NCBI GenBank assembly: GCA_020636905.1
Contig: JACJWX010000021.1
Location: 1-16,265 of the forward strand
DNA from: Actinomycetota bacterium
GTDB taxonomy: Bacteria; Actinomycetota; Thermoleophilia; Miltoncostaeales; Miltoncostaeaceae
DNA length: 16,265 nucleotides
Reading direction: 5' to 3'
Shown: piece by piece, positions 14,090 through 16,265 of the stretch
How positions within the stretch are numbered: the first letter of the stretch is position 1
Layout: each line of letters starts with the position of its first letter
Made by a program: the position numbers and the translations under genes
Notes under the pieces: generated by a model
What the model saw: only the letters and a program-made list of their open reading frames with translations
Told to the model about the DNA's origin: nothing
Databases searched by the model: none

Positions 14090-15567
14090 TGCCGCGCTCC
14101 CAGTAGCTCGCGGGCGACGGCGCGGTCGTCGAACGGATGCACGACGCCACCGACGTCCTGGCCGCGTTCGTGGCCCTTCCCGGCAATGATCAACACGTCT
14201 CCCGCGCGCATCAGCGCCATGGTGTCACCGATCGCCGTCCGGCGATCGGGTTCGATTCGCCGCTCGGCCCGTCCGCCGTCCATCCCGGCGACGATCTCGC
14301 GGATGATCTGCTCGGGATCCTCACTGCGCGGATTGTCCGACGTGACGGTCGCGATGTCCGCCAGTTCCGCCGCGACGGCGCCCATCTGCGGACGTTTGCC
14401 CCGGTCCCGGTCGCCGCCGCATCCGAACACCACGCCGACGCGGTGATCGCCGGCCAGTTCGCGGGCCGCGACCAACACGTTGCGCAACGAGTCGGGGGTG
14501 TGCGCGTAGTCGACCAGCACCTGGAACGGCTGGCCGGCGTCGATCGCCTCCATCCGCCCCGCGACGCCCGAGAGCGACGCGATCCCGGCCGCCACGTCGT
14601 GATGGGACAGGTCGAGCAGTTCTCCGACGCCCACGGCGCCGAGGATGTTCGCGAGATTGAAACGTCCACGAAGGCGCGACTCGATTTCCAGGGGTCCGCG
14701 GGGGGTGTCGACGCGGGCCCAGAGGCCCGTCGCGTGCTGACGGTACGCCGATGGCCGGACGTCGGCACCATTCACCATCGCGTAGCCCAGTACGTCGCGG
14801 GCCTCGGCGATGCGGCGGCCGTAGGGGTCGTCCATGTTGACCGCCGCCGGCGGGTCGTCGCCTTCATCAGCGTCCCGGACGAACAGCCGCAGCTTCGCGG
14901 CGAAGTAGTCCTCCAGGTCGGCGTGGTAGTCGAGATGATCGCGGCTGAGATTCGTGAAGACGGCGGCGGCGAACGGCACACCCGCCACACGGTGCTGGGC
15001 GAGCGCGTGCGATGAGACCTCCATGGCGCATGCTCGGTCGCCGGCCGCCACCATCCGCGCGAATACCCGGTGGAGCGCCACCGGGTCGAGGGTGGTGTGG
15101 GTGGTCGGCTCGGCCGTCCCGCCCACGATGGATTCCACCGTTCCCATCAGTCCGCACTGGCGGCCCGACGCCTCGAGCACCGCGCGCAGGATGTACGCGC
15201 TCGTCGTCTTGCCGTTGGTTCCCGTTACGCCCACGACGGTGAGCCGATCCGCGGGCCGCCCGACGAGCTCCGAGGCGATCATCGCTACGGCCGAACGGGC
15301 GTCGGGAACGAGGACCTGCGCGACGTCGAGATCGAGCGGCCGTTCGACGACCAGCACGCCCGCGCCCCGCCCGACCGCCTCGCCCGCGAGGTCGTGACCG
15401 TCCACCCGCACGCCGCGGACGCAGACGAAGATCGCGCCGGGTTCGGCAAGGTCCGCACGTGGCGCGACGTGCGTGACCTCGATCGCCAGGGGATCGGAGG
15501 GGGCGGTCGGTCCGGGGCGCACGACTCGCGCTCCGGGGACCGCTGCAACCAGCTCGGCGAGCCTCAT
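14080..15567 (-). CDS. murE: UDP-MurNAc-dipeptide--meso-diaminopimelate ligase MurE
   Basis: MurE adds the third residue of the stem peptide. The 495-residue protein has the ATP loop GTNGKTT (116-122), MEVSSHAL (182-189), NLSRDHLDYH (206-215), the lysine that is carbamylated in the family (Lys225) and VDYAHTPDSL (352-361). The specificity motif is DNPR (411-414), which indicates meso-diaminopimelate rather than lysine. The next group, EDPEQIIREI, is also typical. ATG 15567 follows a candidate extended -10 element at 15578-15586, and there is no in-frame alternative supported by a ribosome-binding site. It opens the murE-ftsQ block, 117 bases after ftsI. The wall chemotype inferred here is useful for taxonomy. 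Confidence 0.97.
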   Translation of the reverse strand: MRLAELVAAVPGARVVRPGPTAPSDPLAIEVTHVAPRADLAEPGAIFVCVRGVRVDGHDLAGEAVGRGAGVLVVERPLDLDVAQVLVPDARSAVAMIASELVGRPADRLTVVGVTGTNGKTTSAYILRAVLEASGRQCGLMGTVESIVGGTAEPTTHTTLDPVALHRVFARMVAAGDRACAMEVSSHALAQHRVAGVPFAAAVFTNLSRDHLDYHADLEDYFAAKLRLFVRDADEGDDPPAAVNMDDPYGRRIAEARDVLGYAMVNGADVRPSAYRQHATGLWARVDTPRGPLEIESRLRGRFNLANILGAVGVGELLDLSHHDVAAGIASLSGVAGRMEAIDAGQPFQVLVDYAHTPDSLRNVLVAARELAGDHRVGVVFGCGGDRDRGKRPQMGAVAAELADIATVTSDNPRSEDPEQIIREIVAGMDGGRAERRIEPDRRTAIGDTMALMRAGDVLIIAGKGHERGQDVGGVVHPFDDRAVARELLGARQCA

Positions 15568-15577
15568 TCGGCGGGCG

Positions 15578-15586
15578 ATGCTACCA
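15578..15586 (-). promoter_or_regulatory. Extended -10 promoter ahead of murE
   Basis: TGGTAGCAT on the minus strand fits TGnTAnnnT and ends 10 bases before the murE ATG at 15567. A transcript from it would have almost no leader. The enclosing 13-mer (15575-15587) matches the one ahead of gcvT at 12 of 13 bases. No -35 is evident. It suggests that murE to ftsQ can be transcribed apart from ftsI. The rest of the 117 bp spacer (15568-15684) is GC-rich with only weak inverted repeats. Confidence 0.5.
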
Positions 15587-15684
15587 GACCCCCCGCCACC
15601 CGCCGACCCTCGCCGGAGTCCCCGGTCGGGCGGCGATGGATGGGTGCGGATCTGGGCCGTTCGGGCACATGATGGCCGCCGCGA

Positions 15685-16265
15685 TCAGGCGGGAGGAATC
15701 CCCAGCTGCTGCACCGCGAACTCCGCGATCTTCTCGAACGCGGGAGCCGCCACTTCACCGCCGTAGATGATGTCCTGCGGCTCGTCCACGCTCACCGCGA
15801 TGATGAGCTGGGGGTTGTCGGCGGGCAGATATCCGACGAACGACGCGCGGTATCGTGACGTGTATTCACCGGTCGTGGGATCGACCTTGTTGGCGGTGCC
15901 GGTCTTACCGGCCACCTCGTACCCCTCCACCTGTGCCGCCTTGCCCGTGCCGCCCACGCCGACGGCGTCGCGGAGCATGGCGTCCATCTTGCGGGCGGTG
16001 GCGCGACTGAAGATCCGCTTGCCGGCCACGCGCGGCACCGGGGTGTCGCCGACGCTGCTGACCACGCGCGGATGCACGAGCCGTCCCCCGTTGGCGATCG
16101 CGGTGTACGCCCGTGCGAGCTGCACCTGGTTGACGGTGAGTCCCTGGCCGATGGGCAGGTTGAGGATCGACGTTCCGGACCACTGTTCGGGGTTCGTGTA
16201 GTCGGGGACGATGCCGGGTTCCTCACCGGGGACGTCGACGCCGCTGGCGGTGCCGAAGCCGAACT
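15685..16265 (-). CDS. ftsI: Class B penicillin-binding protein FtsI (C-terminal part)
   Basis: The last 192 residues of a class B transpeptidase; the N-terminus lies beyond the right edge. The visible part begins with FGFGTASGVDVPGE, then the QWSGTSILNLPIGQG stretch and QLARAYTAIANGG, all typical of FtsI/PBP3. The third catalytic motif KTGT is at 15906-15895, in VAGKTGTANKV, followed by SFVGYLPADNPQ. No PASTA domains follow, since the protein ends soon after the transpeptidase fold at TGA 15687-15685. FtsI crosslinks septal peptidoglycan outside the membrane, as partner of FtsW. Placement directly before murE is the standard dcw order. The active-site SxxK and SxN motifs are not in view. Confidence 0.93.
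   Translation of the reverse strand, partial: FGFGTASGVDVPGEEPGIVPDYTNPEQWSGTSILNLPIGQGLTVNQVQLARAYTAIANGGRLVHPRVVSSVGDTPVPRVAGKRIFSRATARKMDAMLRDAVGVGGTGKAAQVEGYEVAGKTGTANKVDPTTGEYTSRYRASFVGYLPADNPQLIIAVSVDEPQDIIYGGEVAAPAFEKIAEFAVQQLGIPPA

Noticed and set aside
15568..15684. Intrinsic terminator after ftsI
   Set aside because: Only 6-bp stems with large loops and no U-run are visible, too weak to annotate in DNA this GC-rich.

Overview
The window is GC-rich and gene-dense. It carries most of a division and cell wall (dcw) cluster, almost all on the minus strand. Read in the direction of transcription (high to low coordinates), the order is ftsI (3' end only), murE, murF, mraY, ftsW, murG, murC, murB, ftsQ, ftsZ, then gcvT, gcvH, a dihydrolipoamide-dehydrogenase-like flavoprotein and a haloacetate-dehalogenase-like alpha/beta hydrolase. 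One convergent plus-strand gene, the 3' part of a VanW-family protein, fills the left edge.

The organism is probably a high-GC member of the Actinomycetota. The dcw gene order fits, there is no ftsA between ftsQ and ftsZ, FtsZ reads like actinobacterial FtsZ, and GTG starts are common. MurE carries the DNPR motif of meso-diaminopimelate-adding enzymes, so the peptidoglycan is predicted to be of the meso-DAP type. A deep lineage such as Thermoleophilia seems more likely than Mycobacteriales or Streptomyces, because the usual sepF/yggT/divIVA group does not follow ftsZ. This placement is inference, not proof.

Region 15685-16265 holds the end of the division transpeptidase. After a 117 bp gap with a candidate extended -10 promoter, murE to ftsQ form a tight block (15567-6082) with 4 to 10 base start/stop overlaps, a longer ftsW/murG overlap and one 80 bp gap between mraY and ftsW. 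The block encodes cytoplasmic muropeptide ligation (MurE, MurF, MurC), UDP-MurNAc formation (MurB), lipid I and lipid II synthesis (MraY, MurG), glycan polymerisation (FtsW), crosslinking (FtsI) and divisome assembly (FtsQ, FtsZ). MurD, the one missing Mur ligase, is normally encoded between mraY and ftsW, exactly where the gap lies. ftsZ has its own near-consensus promoter in the 256 bp ftsQ-ftsZ spacer, a structured leader of about 170 nt, and a strong hairpin after its stop.

The second operon (4627-888) pairs the T and H proteins of the glycine cleavage system with a flavoprotein of the lipoamide dehydrogenase fold. This flavoprotein has lost both redox-active cysteines and the C-terminal catalytic dyad. 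It is followed, through a GTGA overlap, by a hydrolase that keeps the full fluoroacetate dehalogenase catalytic set. No gcvP lies in the window. A two-way hairpin separates this operon from the convergent VanW gene. I see no RNA genes, CRISPR arrays, insertion sequences or prophage parts, and no gene-free stretch over 300 bases.
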